Source of the DNA: Cricetomys ansorgei
Lineage: Eukaryota; Chordata; Mammalia; Rodentia; Nesomyidae
Assembly (NCBI GenBank): GCA_026225945.1
Contig: JAMJFZ010001796.1
Location: 23,598,001 to 23,662,000, forward strand
Reading direction: 5' to 3'
Length of the DNA stretch: 64,000 nucleotides
The notes under the pieces were generated by a model. The model made no database searches. It was not told where the DNA came from and was given only the letters and a program-made list of their open reading frames with translations. Position numbers and translations under genes: made by a program. Position 1 is the stretch's first letter. Every line of letters begins with the position of its first letter. Positions 1-14,623 of this stretch are shown here, piece after piece.

Positions 1-2814
1 TCGGAAATTAATGGTATAGAACTATTTCAGTATCTAGGCCGTGCTAATATCTCAACAGTTACTCCACCAAGAGCTTTAAATAAAGCCCGCACACATGCGA
101 GGTGTCACTCATGACCGCTGTGCATGCAGTGGTCTTGTCTCTTGAATTTCCTTCAATTTGGAGCAGTTAGTGGAGAAGCCTAACTGCTTCTCACACCTTG
201 CATGTTTCAAAATGCAGAACAGTGATTGTCAGAACGTGTCCACTTTGGTTTTATCTAGGGTTTCCTTATCATTTGACTGGATATGCAGTTTCGAAGGGGC
301 GCTACAGAAGTGACCCCCAGGTCCTGAGTACATATGTTGGTTTAAGCCATTACCTCAGTAACTTGCTCAAGGTAGAGTCTGCAGAGTGTCTGGTTTGCTG
401 TCTTTTTTGGTAGCCAAGAAACACCTAGTTCCTCATCAAACCTTTCTCTACTAGTTTACACTCCCTGCTCGAACAATGCTGCCAACATTCCTTTGACACT
501 TAGAGTTACCATTCTGTCATCAAGAACTTGTCATACATTGCACACATACCAGCGAGGCTGTAATCTGATATGTGTTTTTTTTTCACAAACTGTCTGTCTG
601 CAGCTGGCTTCCTTCTGTGTCCTTTTGCCACATCTGGGCATTTTCTCTTTCAGTGTCATCTATTCTCAACTCTCCTTTCCAAATATGGAATTAGCTAGTT
701 TCACATGTCTATGTGTTATCTTTATGTTTAGAGCTCTTGATGGCACCGCCACAGAATCATCCTACTCTTTCTCCCTCTGTATCTGTATTTTCTTTCTCCA
801 CTATGAAAAATCTGGCTTCCATCATCTTCATTGTATGAATCACTCTGGAACAACATGGGTCTGAACTGCGTGGGCCCCCTTTGAACATGCATGGATTTTT
901 GAGGGAGGTTTCTGAGAATATGAAAAAACAAACAAACTTGCAAACCAGATAGCCTAGAAACATCAGGAAAGAAGAAAAGGTGGGTCATGAATATAATCTT
1001 TTTAAAAATTACTACAAATAATGCCTAGCCTATGATCAAATTTATCAACACTGCACACGGTATTGTATAATCAAGAAAAATGTGAATAAATGTAAAGATG
1101 CCATATTAAAATACAACCACATAAAACCGATGGTAGTACATTCTGTGGTCATTTTACATTGCTTACAATGAGTTACAGTGCTGGGAGCATCTGTTAAAGC
1201 ACTGTGTGACACTAATCATCCCCACAGGAACAGTTCTCTCTCTAGTCAGTGGTGGATGCCAGTAAAATCTCTCACAGTCCTCTTGTATTTCCTACTGGCT
1301 ATAATGCGCACACACGACATGTCACCGAATGGTTTGTTACCAGTTTGGCTTCAGATTAACAGCAGGCCACTAGTGGTTAAGTTTTGGGGAAACAAAAGGG
1401 TCAGTACCTCTAATATCAGTATTGTCGAAGAGTCGATTCTATTTCCTCAGTTGCTCAGCCCTATAATACTCCAAAGTAGTTTTGTAATTCCTAATCTGTG
1501 CCGCTGTGAGAGACAACTTGGCAATAGAGCTCAAGAGGACTCCTGCTGCCTAGTAATGTTCGGGCCAACAGAGGACTGCGGCTCCATAGGGTCCCGCCGC
1601 GTAGCGATACGGTAGCCATCTTCTATTGCACACCCTCTGGTATTTGTACAATGATGAAATTGCCTGATGATGAGCATTTGTAATGGTATCCTATTGCAAG
1701 GGTTGCTTTGCTGTAGTGACAGAAATAACTTGGGAGTGAGTAGCAGTGGGAGGTCGGGGGTTGGGGAGAGTTAGCAAACGGATGAGTGAATTTAGTCAGA
1801 TGAGGAAAGTATGGAGCCTATCTCAAAGGAGAGCAGCAATACCCCCTGGCTAGCAGGGGGTTCCTTTCTAAACTGCTGGCCTGTGAGATGTGGTTGTTGG
1901 GAAACTTTATTTTTAGTTATGTTTGAAATTGTTTTATGCACTAATGGGTGAGGAGCTATCCCAGGTATAGGGCGTTTTGTATTGTCGACAGGTGTTGGGT
2001 TTCTATAGGGGTTGTTTAATTGCTAACAATCTGCACATGGTATCAGTAGCACACCTAAGGAGTTCCGGAAGAATAAATACACCTGAGCTCAGACACTTGG
2101 AGAGTACCATTGTCAATTGAGTATGGTGCTGGCCAGGACAGTGTTTCGCTCTGCTGAGGTCTGGCAGAGTTTACAGCTACGAAAATGTCTCGGTGTCTTC
2201 CATCCTGAGCTACCACAGCAGCATAACAACTACAAATGGCGCATCAGTGTGGGGCACTGACATCACACCAGCTAATCCAACGCGGAGAAAGCAGCAACGG
2301 ATGCCTGGTAAGATTTCAAGAGCCTCTGTGTCCTTTGTTGAGGATATTATCATGGGAGAAAGAGAGTCAATATCTCCATGATACTCAGTTAATTAAAATG
2401 CTACTACTGATCCAGGATTCTGAGACAGAGGCCTGGACATGCAAACAGGGTGGATCTTGAGAACAGGCATCCTCTTGAGAGGGAACTTAGCAGGTGGAGC
2501 TCTATGTAAACAAGAATAGGCTGCTGCCTCTGCCAGGGAGGCCTGCACACGTGGTGGTGTACTCTTAGAAGTGTCTGTTCTGCCCTAGTATCCCCACTCA
2601 AATCTCAAGGTCTCAGTGACTTAAGGGTCACCTACAAGAACTGACAATGCTATGATGCAACTTAACACTGTATTCTGCAATCTGTGCAATTAAATTTGGG
2701 GCCTGACTTGCAGTCAGGAAGCTATAAGAATTAAGAAGAGACTCATAAAAGGTAACCAGTTCATGGCATTGTCCTTCTGATCATACCACCATAAACGTCC
2801 ATATCTAATTGGCT
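1..2814. other. Intergenic DNA, no gene recognised
   Basis: No exon, open frame with coding character or RNA gene could be supported here. By synteny the 3' end of GIGYF2 should lie to the left, and part of this stretch could be its 3' UTR, but nothing seen proves it. Part of the segment (about 860-1715) resembles decayed DNA-transposon sequence. The rest looks like unique or very old sequence. Confidence 0.5.
1545..1715 (+). mobile_element. Decayed Tigger/MER2-like DNA transposon fragment
   Basis: The stretch around 1640-1700 contains a string resembling the terminal region of Tigger1/MER2 elements (an 'acaatgatgaaattgcctga' core followed by a 'gcattt...gtatcc' spacing). The preceding bases share 'gtagccatc' and 'ccatagggtccc' blocks with the same family as I remember it. 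Heavily diverged, so family assignment is tentative. The DNA from about 860 ('ctgaactgcgtgggcccc') may be a second fragment of a related element. Confidence 0.35.
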
Positions 2815-2927
2815 TTTAAATCATCTGCAGTGAGGGTGGTGGCCCATGTCTGTAATCCCAGAACTTGGATGAGACAGGAGGATTGCCATGAGTTTGAGGC
2901 CAGCCCGGGCTACAGAGTGAGATGTTG

Positions 2928-2930
<3 letters not shown>
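2815..2930 (+). mobile_element. B1 SINE, old copy
   Basis: Contains the B1 landmarks in order: 'ggtggcccatgtctgtaatccca', a 'gaggattgccatgagtttgaggccagc' block and 'gggctacagagtgag'. The tail has been replaced by a (CA)n microsatellite. Confidence 0.7.

Positions 2931-2958
<28 letters not shown>
2930..2958. repeat. (CA)n microsatellite
   Basis: About 14 uninterrupted CA units directly follow the B1 copy, with a further imperfect CA stretch to about 2992. Confidence 0.9.
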
Positions 2959-2961
<3 letters not shown>

Positions 2962-3857
2962 CACACATGCCCACACACACACCATAAAACTTTTCTTCAA
3001 TAGTACTTGATAATAAACTATAAGCCTACATATGGTCTGGCATGTTATGTCACCAGTACCTCACTTCCACCGGCAATGAGGTCTTAACTGCACTTGAGGT
3101 CAAAGGGAAAGCAAATCAAGCCAAAAATGGATCTCTGAGGGTCCCTTTCCTGGGACCACCCCAGGTATCTGTCAGAGGAAACAGACTAGTCCAGGTATCT
3201 CAAGCAGAAAAGACGCACTGGAAGTTTGCTGTAATGATGTTTAAGGTCCATCTCAGGGCGGGGGTCTTGAGGTTGGTAGCCCATCCCTGCTTCCTGTCCT
3301 GTCTCTGCTTCCCAATTTAGATGTGAGCAAGCAGCTTCCAAGGACATGAGCTGTCTGCCACTGTGCCTTTCCCCATGACAGACTGTCCCCCCTCGAACTA
3401 TGAGATAAAATAAAACCTCCCCTCCCAGAAACTGCTTCTTTTAGGTGTTTTTATCACTGTCATGTCACAGCTTGTGTCACAGTTGCCTAAAGGGGGTCCA
3501 GGAGGCTGACATGCAGTCTTCTGTGGCTGCGCGTACTGCTCCCACCACCGAACAGTCTGTCACTGTATGCACAACAAGGTGCTGTCAGAAATCTGAAGCA
3601 GACCCGTTGCTCCCACCCCCATCCCAGTGCCACTTTCCCACTGGTGAATTCAACAGGAAGTCATCTGGGGCCACACTTCAGGCAAGGAAGGAGAAGGTGG
3701 GAGCTGAGACACGGCGAGCGGATGAAGGAACAGGTGAGTCAGCCTAGTAAATGGATGCAGAAGTCCCAGTGAACTGTGTTCATACACTAAGTTTCTGTGG
3801 GATGAAGCATGGTACTGGTGTCTGGGAATCACTAGGGAATAAAATCAGCCCCTGGTG

Positions 3858-4020
3858 AAGCTGGAAATGTGGACCAGTGGTTAAGAACACTTGCTGCTCT
3901 TCCAGAGGACCAGGACTCAGTTTCTAGTACCTACACAGTCCAGTTCCAGGATTCAGTGCTCTCTTCTGGCCATCCTGAACATCAGGGATGCATGGGGTGC
4001 ACAGACACGGGGGGGGGCAC
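3858..4020 (+). mobile_element. B3/B2-class SINE, diverged
   Basis: Shows the tRNA-derived SINE head ('ggaccagtggttaagaacac', 'ctgctcttccagaggacc') and the 'ctctcttctggccatc' body block of rodent B2/B3 elements. Ends near a G-run and a short poly(A). Confidence 0.6.
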
Positions 4021-4228
4021 ATTTTGTACATTTTATCTGAAAAAAAAAAGCTTCCATATGTGTTACACTGGATTTTTATCTGGAAGATACAAAAGTATCC
4101 TAAAAATATTTTTAAAGTATTAGACTACTCAAATACATTAGCAAAAGACCCACAACCAAACCCAAGCAGACTCAGCCAGTTAACTTGTCACAGGCAGGAA
4201 GTAACACATAACTACCTAGGCGAGCACA

Positions 4229-4590
4229 AAATAAAATGGCAAAGCTGGGAGATGGCATGATAGATAAAGTCTTTGCCACCCATGCACGGGGACCGGAGTC
4301 GGATCCCGGCACCCACATGAAAGCCAGGGGAAGCAGGGCGGCCTGCCTGCGATACCAGAACTCGGGAGGCAGAGGTGACCCTGGAACAAACTGGTTCAGG
4401 TCATTGGGTCAGCAAGCTTGGGGTTCAGTGAGACCCCACCTCAGTAAATAATGTGGTACGTGATTGAGAAAGACATCTGATGTCAATCTCTGACTTCCTT
4501 ATGCATGTGCACAAGGGCATGTGTGCCCACATGCGTGAGAACATGTACACACACACAGAACACCACACATACATACAAAAGGAAATTTTT
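4229..4590 (+). mobile_element. B4 (RSINE1-type) SINE, near full length
   Basis: Starts with a tRNA-like head ('ggagatggcatgatagataaag'), followed by 'gtcggatcccggcacccacatgaa', a B1-like right half ('gataccagaactcgggaggcagagg', 'ggttcagtgagaccccacctca') and a CA-rich tail with 'aagacatctgatgtcaatctctgac'. This order is diagnostic of B4/RSINE1 elements. Confidence 0.7.
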
Positions 4591-5049
4591 AAAGTCCGAC
4601 AACAGGAAGTGTCCGCAAGGACACAAAGCAACTGGGACCTCAGACTGTTGCAGAGTGTGAACCATGTGCTTGCCTGCACTCGGACCCGGAAGGTTCATGT
4701 TCAGACACACAGCCACGAGATACTGGCATCCACAAAGGAGGATGTGCAAGAATGTGGAAGCTATGTTCGTAGAAGCCCCAATCTGGGAAACTGCCCTTGT
4801 CACCATGGATGGGTGCACCATGACACACTCTTATGGCTGAATATTTCCAGAAGTAAACACTAAGGCACCAATGTGGGCGAGTGGCAGAGCAGAGAAACTT
4901 CAGGTACGACAGGTCAATTGTCTGGTGCTCTCTGGGATCAGAGAGCCTCACTGGCATGCTGGGCATACTTTTGATGGCTGGGGGAGGGGAGTTGCTCATG
5001 TCTATGTGATACAAAAGCTCATCAACTTGTAAAACAAGATTTATGCACA

Positions 5050-5800
5050 TCTTTTATGATTTGGGTATGAAGTGTCACCCCAAAAGGCTCATGTGTTGAA
5101 GTTTTAGTCCCCAACTGGTGGTGCTATTGAGCAGTGATCGGAGTATATGAGAATGGTAGCTTCCTCGTAGCTATATGATACTGTGTAGGCTCACAAGGAA
5201 GACACGGGTGGGAGGGTGCTTTCATAGATGCAAACCCTGCCAGACCTCAGCAGAGGGAACCACGGTCATGGCATCTGCCATCTTGGACAGTAGAACCCTG
5301 AGCATCCCAGCTCAGGTGTTTCTATTGACTCAGAACTCCTCAGGTGTTCTACTGATAGCACATGCAGATCATGAGCAATCAAACATCTCCCACATAAATC
5401 GAAAACCTGCAGACAAATACAAAATGCCAAGGGCTAGGCAGCCCCTCACCCAACAGTGCACAAAACAATTATTTTATACATAACTAAAAATAAACTTGCT
5501 CAACGCTTCATCAACGAGTTGATCCATTGACGAGCTCAGCGCTGAAGGAAGCGACCTAGTTGGAAGAAGTCGGCCTTGGAGCACGCCTTTCAAAGTGTAT
5601 CTTGTTCCCAGGCTGTCTCCCTCTCTCTTCACAGCGGCTTCCCCCATCACTGCCACCGCTACGATGCTCTGTCTCCCTGTACAGCAATGGGGCAAGCCGA
5701 CCGGGACCCTGGCCCCGGAAACCATGGGCCAAACCAAACCTTTGCTCCCTTTAAAATGCTCGCTCAAGCATTTTGTCACAGCAACAAAAGGCTGATTAAT
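5050..5800 (+). mobile_element. MaLR-type (MLT1/MT) LTR, split or diverged
   Basis: The left part ('tgggtatgaagtgtcaccccaaaaggctcatgtgttgaag', 5061-5100) and the right part (5510-5800, ending 'attttgtcacagcaac') match the two ends of ERVL-MaLR solo LTRs as remembered. The 5166-5490 interior is not clearly LTR and may be an insertion. Confidence 0.45.
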
Positions 5801-6446
5801 ATGCCTATGAATGTTTTTCCTCTGAAAATTAACACAAAGGGAAGAAGAATATGAAAATTTGTAAAATTTCCAGTGCTAGGAAGAAATTTTAAGTGACGTG
5901 ATGGAAGGGTGGGGGCTGACCAAGCCGAGACCTGGAGGTAATGACGTGAGCACCTGGCCAGTGTGTGCTGCTTTCCAGGCAAGGAGAGAGTGCGAAGGCC
6001 CTGAGGCACAATCCACTATCCAGCAGCTGGAACATAGAGAGGGAAGCCTGGCTCAGGGAAACCCTTAATTTGGCTTTTTGTTTAGAAAACTACAAAGTAG
6101 AAGTAGCAGGGCCTCTGGAGCTTGAAAGTGGGGGCAGAGGGAAGAGCCTTTGGGAACTTGCATGGTGGGCACACCTGAGAGACAGGGGGCCTGGAAGTCC
6201 ATCTGTGGACTCGGGTGGTATCATGGAGGCCAGGGCTTGGTCACGAGTGTGAACTCAGCAGCTGCTCCACAGAGCTATCAGGGAGGCAGTGAGCTGGACT
6301 CTGGGCCAGGCCCAGGCTAAAGGTGAAACTGAGTCTCAGGATTGGAGGGGAGAGCTAGAGCAAGGGGGCAAGAGAGGACATATGCATCCAAAGACTTTTC
6401 TGGAAAGAGCCTAGAGCAGCCAACACTACAGCAAGTGCTCCCCGGG

Positions 6447-6607
6447 GGCTGCAGAGATGGCTCAGTGGTTAAGAACACCGAAGGACCTGGGTTCAATTCC
6501 CAGCACACGCAACTCACAACTGTCTTTAGCTTCAGTTCCAGGGGATCCAACACCCTCACACAAACATACATGCAGGCAAAACACATATCAATGCACATAA
6601 AAAACCC
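6447..6607 (+). mobile_element. B3 SINE
   Basis: Good match to the rodent B3 consensus: 'ggctgcagagatggctcagtggttaaga', 'gacctgggttcaattcccagcac', 'cacaactgtctttagcttcagttccaggggatcc', then 'catacatgcaggcaaaacac' and an A-rich tail. Confidence 0.8.
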
Positions 6608-6766
6608 AAGTGCTCTTGGTCCCATGCAGGCTCTTGGGCCACTCAAGGGCACAGTGGCCCAAGGCATTTGTAGTGCTCAAGGTCCCCGGGTGAGGCTTCT
6701 GTCCTGGGAAGTCCAGAAACTTCTCACTTCCAGTGGCCCAGGGATTCATGTAGGAGGTGTGTATTG

Positions 6767-6768
<2 letters not shown>

Positions 6769-6814
<46 letters not shown>

Positions 6815-6900
6815 AGAGAGAAGAGAAAGAAAGGAGAGGGGGCAGAGGCAGAGAGGGGAAAGGAAGAAGAGAGAAATAGAGAGGCAGAGAGAAATAAAAA
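6769..6900. repeat. (TG)n tract followed by purine-rich GA tract
   Basis: Uninterrupted TG repeats run to about 6811 and switch abruptly to an 85-base strand of almost only G and A. The first half has Z-DNA-forming potential and the second triplex potential. The block lies about 300-440 bp upstream of the SNORC start codon. Confidence 0.9.
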
Positions 6901-6999
6901 GCAATTTTCTCCATCCCTCTCCAGGGTGGGGCTGTTTGGTAGTTCAGGATAGCAGGTCTGTCTGAGCGTTTGCTTTCTCCACCCCCCCGCCCCCTCCCG

Positions 7000-7002
<3 letters not shown>

Positions 7003-7046
<44 letters not shown>
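7003..7046. repeat. (GT)n microsatellite upstream of SNORC
   Basis: About 21 GT units preceded by a C-rich run (6980-7001) and followed by alternating 'tgcgtgcgtgcgcgtgcatg'. It ends about 160 bp before the SNORC ATG. Confidence 0.9.
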
Positions 7047-7059
7047 TGCGTGCGTGCGC

Positions 7060-7207
7060 GTGCATGTGTGGGGGGCGGGCACGGTGTCCCAGGAGGACAG
7101 AGTTTGCATTGATGAAAACCTTCCCAGCTCTTTGAAGCCTCTTTCCCTCTGCCTGAGCCTAGCCGCCCAGTCCTCTGTGCCCCACATACTGCTCACTCAC
7201 TGCCAGG
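7060..7207 (+). promoter_or_regulatory. SNORC: Probable SNORC promoter-proximal region and 5' UTR
   Basis: This is the unique sequence between the GT tract and the SNORC ATG, containing pyrimidine-rich DNA typical of a 5' leader. A SOX-type core on the minus strand (ATCAAT, complement of 7108-7113) is present. SNORC is reported as a chondrocyte gene, so a SOX9 site is plausible but unproven. The transcription start cannot be placed from sequence alone, and there is no clear TATA box. Confidence 0.4.
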
Positions 7208-12246
<5,039 letters not shown>

Positions 12247-12250
12247 AGCC

Positions 12251-12256
12251 AATAAA
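12251..12256 (+). terminator. SNORC: SNORC poly(A) signal AATAAA
   Basis: Canonical hexamer that starts four bases after the stop codon. A GT-rich downstream element ('cgtgcgtgggcccgcgtgctggtg', 12322-12346) follows. Cleavage would be expected around 12266-12280, giving a 3' UTR of only about 20-35 bases. Confidence 0.8.
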
Positions 12257-12280
12257 GGAGCCGCGCCGGCCCGCCCGCGG

Positions 12281-13714
12281 CGACTCTGCACCCTTGCTCC
12301 TCTTGGTCCCTTCCGTGTCCCCGCGTGCGTGGGCCCGCGTGCTGGTGCGGACAGGGGCGGGGGCGTGCTGCCGGGCCGCGCCGCCTGCCTGGGGCCGTGG
12401 GTGGAAAGCTCTCGGCGGGGAACGTGTGCGCGCGTGGCCACGTGCGTGTGTCGTGCGGGAGTACACGGGAGCGCGGGCGTCTGCTAAGAACCACTTGCTG
12501 CACCCCATCCCACCCCACCCCTGCCGCAGTGGGCTTGAGGGCCACGGAACTGGCCTCTAGTGCTTCCCAGGGGGCGGGGAAGCAGAGCGGGAGAGCTTGA
12601 CAGGTTTATCCTCTTCCTTGAGACCACCTGGAAGACGGTGGACTTACACAGATGGCAGTGGCCCTTGACTCAGGCAGGAGGGGCCATATCCTTATTCAGA
12701 ACCTCAATCCTATCCCTTCACCTCTCCTTCCAAGGCTCAGAATTTTCCTACCCGTAACCACACACTCTCCTGGGGCTCCGGGTTAGTGTATATGCTCACG
12801 CTGGGGCTGTTCTTCCTTTTCCAGATGACCCAGAAGTTGCAGAACACTCTGGGATAGAATTGGGGGTGGGGTGGGGAAGAGATGGTTAGGTAAGCCAGGG
12901 CAGGAGCTGCATCCCTCTGGTTTGCAATGTGGCAAGGTGTCACACCACTTCAGGAATGCTCAAGGGTCTGAGGTCTCAAGGTCACCAAGAGCTGTCCTGT
13001 GACCTGTGGGATGAGCCTACAAAGTCCAGTGGCTTGAACTCAAGGCCTACTCTGGGTCAGGCATGGTGGCACATGCCTGCAATGCCAGTACTCAGGAGGC
13101 CGAGGTGGGACTGGGAGTTGAGACTGGGAACAAGGCCAGTCTGGGCTATATTGGGAGATGGTCTCAAGAAACAAAACAACTGGAAGGCCTGTTCCGGTGT
13201 AGAGCATCTTCTGGCAGATGGACAGTGCCCTGGACATTTCCGTAGGATGGAAGTGGGGTGGTCACTCTAGGATAGAAGCAAGGGCAAATATGGCTGGCTG
13301 TGCAGGCTTAGATGGGAGCAGCAGTCTCTGGGGAACCAGCTGCACTGAAGGACACCCAAAGTCAGTATCTGGACCAGGTAGGGAGTCCAGGCCCCAGGCC
13401 TGGGGTCAGATCCCCTGAAGGACCACTGCATGCTGATCCCTAAGGGTTCCTGTGGCATTGGAAAATGTGTACTCATGCTGCAGCAGGAGAGGTCCCCATT
13501 CCCTCAGCCCTTTCTTGAGTCTCTCCACAAGCAGAGGTCCAAATCCATTCCAGCTCTGAGACCTGATGTTGGCTGCTCCCTCTGCGAGCATCTGCATCCC
13601 TTCCTTGGGGAGAGGCCTCTCCTAGGCTGGCCTGGAAGGCTGCTCCTCTCTCCAAGCCCAGAACCAATGCCTCATCCGCTGTGTGCATGGGGCAATAGAG
13701 AATAGGCCTCTACC
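12281..13714. other. Convergent intergenic gap between SNORC and NGEF
   Basis: About 1.4 kb separates the predicted cleavage sites of the two genes. It holds the right part of the CpG-rich block and one B1 copy. No gene is seen. Confidence 0.6.
13053..13185 (+). mobile_element. B1 SINE, old copy
   Basis: Contains 'ggcatggtggcacatgcctgcaatgccagtactcaggaggccgagg' (split here only by mutations) and 'caaggccagtctgggctatattgggagatggtctcaagaaac'. Flanked by unique DNA past the NGEF poly(A) site. Confidence 0.75.
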
Positions 13715-14432
13715 TCATTTTATACAGGATGCTTCTTTTAATGCAGCCAAAAATGATATTTGCTTTTCTCAAAACCATGACCATAAAGGATGCAGTGACC
13801 AATTCATTCTGCACAACACCTGGGCTCCTTCAGGGGCCAGGAGACACAAGTGACAGCTAGCCCTTCAAGGAGCCAGGGATGGCATGAACCCCCAGCCAAG
13901 CTGTGGGAGGCCTACTGAGGGCGGGGCTTGGCCGTGCAAGAGAGGCTGGTGGAGGCACAGGGTGGGGCAGGCAGAGTCAGCACTGCTCACCAAGCTCCCT
14001 CAGGCAGGGGTGGCCCATTGGTGTGCCTGGGAGACTCCTAACAGCTTCCAAGTAGGGAAGGACACGTGCAGTTCAGGGGATCCTGACAGTGGTCACCTGC
14101 TGCCTGCCTCCTGCCAGGACCCTTGTGTGGACCTCTTCCAGTCACAGAAGGTCTCTGGAGCATGCCTGCTCCCTTCCAGCTCCGGGAGGCTGGAGAGGAG
14201 GTGGTGTAATACTGCTTAGCCTTTCGCCTGCAACTGCCTGCGTGTTAGCAGCTGACCAGGACACTAGAGCCCCCACTGTGAGGGCAGGGGCAGTGCAGGC
14301 CCAAGTCTCTCCTGCTGCCTGGGAAGGCACTGGTCTTTCCTCCCTAAGGCCCTCTGTGTCTGCTGGGGTCTCTCCTGGGCCTGCTGTCCCCCTGCCCACA
14401 CCCTTCCTTCAGGCTGGTGCCTGAGCTGGGGT
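13715..14432 (-). other. NGEF: NGEF 3' UTR (predicted)
   Basis: Runs from the NGEF stop to about 20 bases past the only poly(A)-type hexamer I found in this interval. GC-rich and repeat-free. The length of about 0.7 kb is an inference. Confidence 0.55.
13737..13742 (-). terminator. NGEF: NGEF poly(A) signal ATTAAA (predicted)
   Basis: Reads TTTAAT on the plus strand, so ATTAAA on the NGEF strand. No AATAAA was seen between this site and the stop codon, or from here to the SNORC end. Cleavage near 13715-13725 is predicted. Confidence 0.5.
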
Positions 14433-14623
14433 TCATTGCCGATTCCGGCTGCCCAACTTCCTGCGGTCTTTATTCTGGCTGCGCTGAGGGTCCTCCATCT
14501 TATGGACTCGGAAACATTCCTTGAGGTTCTGGGAGCGGATCTTGGGGTTCAGGATCTCCTCTGTCATGGAACTGGGGAACCAGCCTCTTTCCTGGTCATG
14601 CAGGCGCTCACCAAAGATCCACC
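14433..14623 (-). CDS. NGEF: NGEF last coding exon (SH3 C-terminal half and tail)
   Basis: Translates to a block beginning [17 protein letters not shown], the second half of an SH3 domain with its conserved Trp residues. A basic tail follows, ending [10 protein letters not shown] and stop TGA (14433-14435). Acceptor tttgcag. The coding sequence itself contains AATAAA on the sense strand (14469-14474). Confidence 0.95.

Noticed and set aside
198..413. A 71-residue open frame at the left end as a possible exon
   Set aside because: No splice borders or family similarity; the flanking DNA looks like old repeat or UTR.
6588..7196. A 202-residue minus-strand open frame
   Set aside because: Built from two CA tracts and a pyrimidine tract; no coding character.
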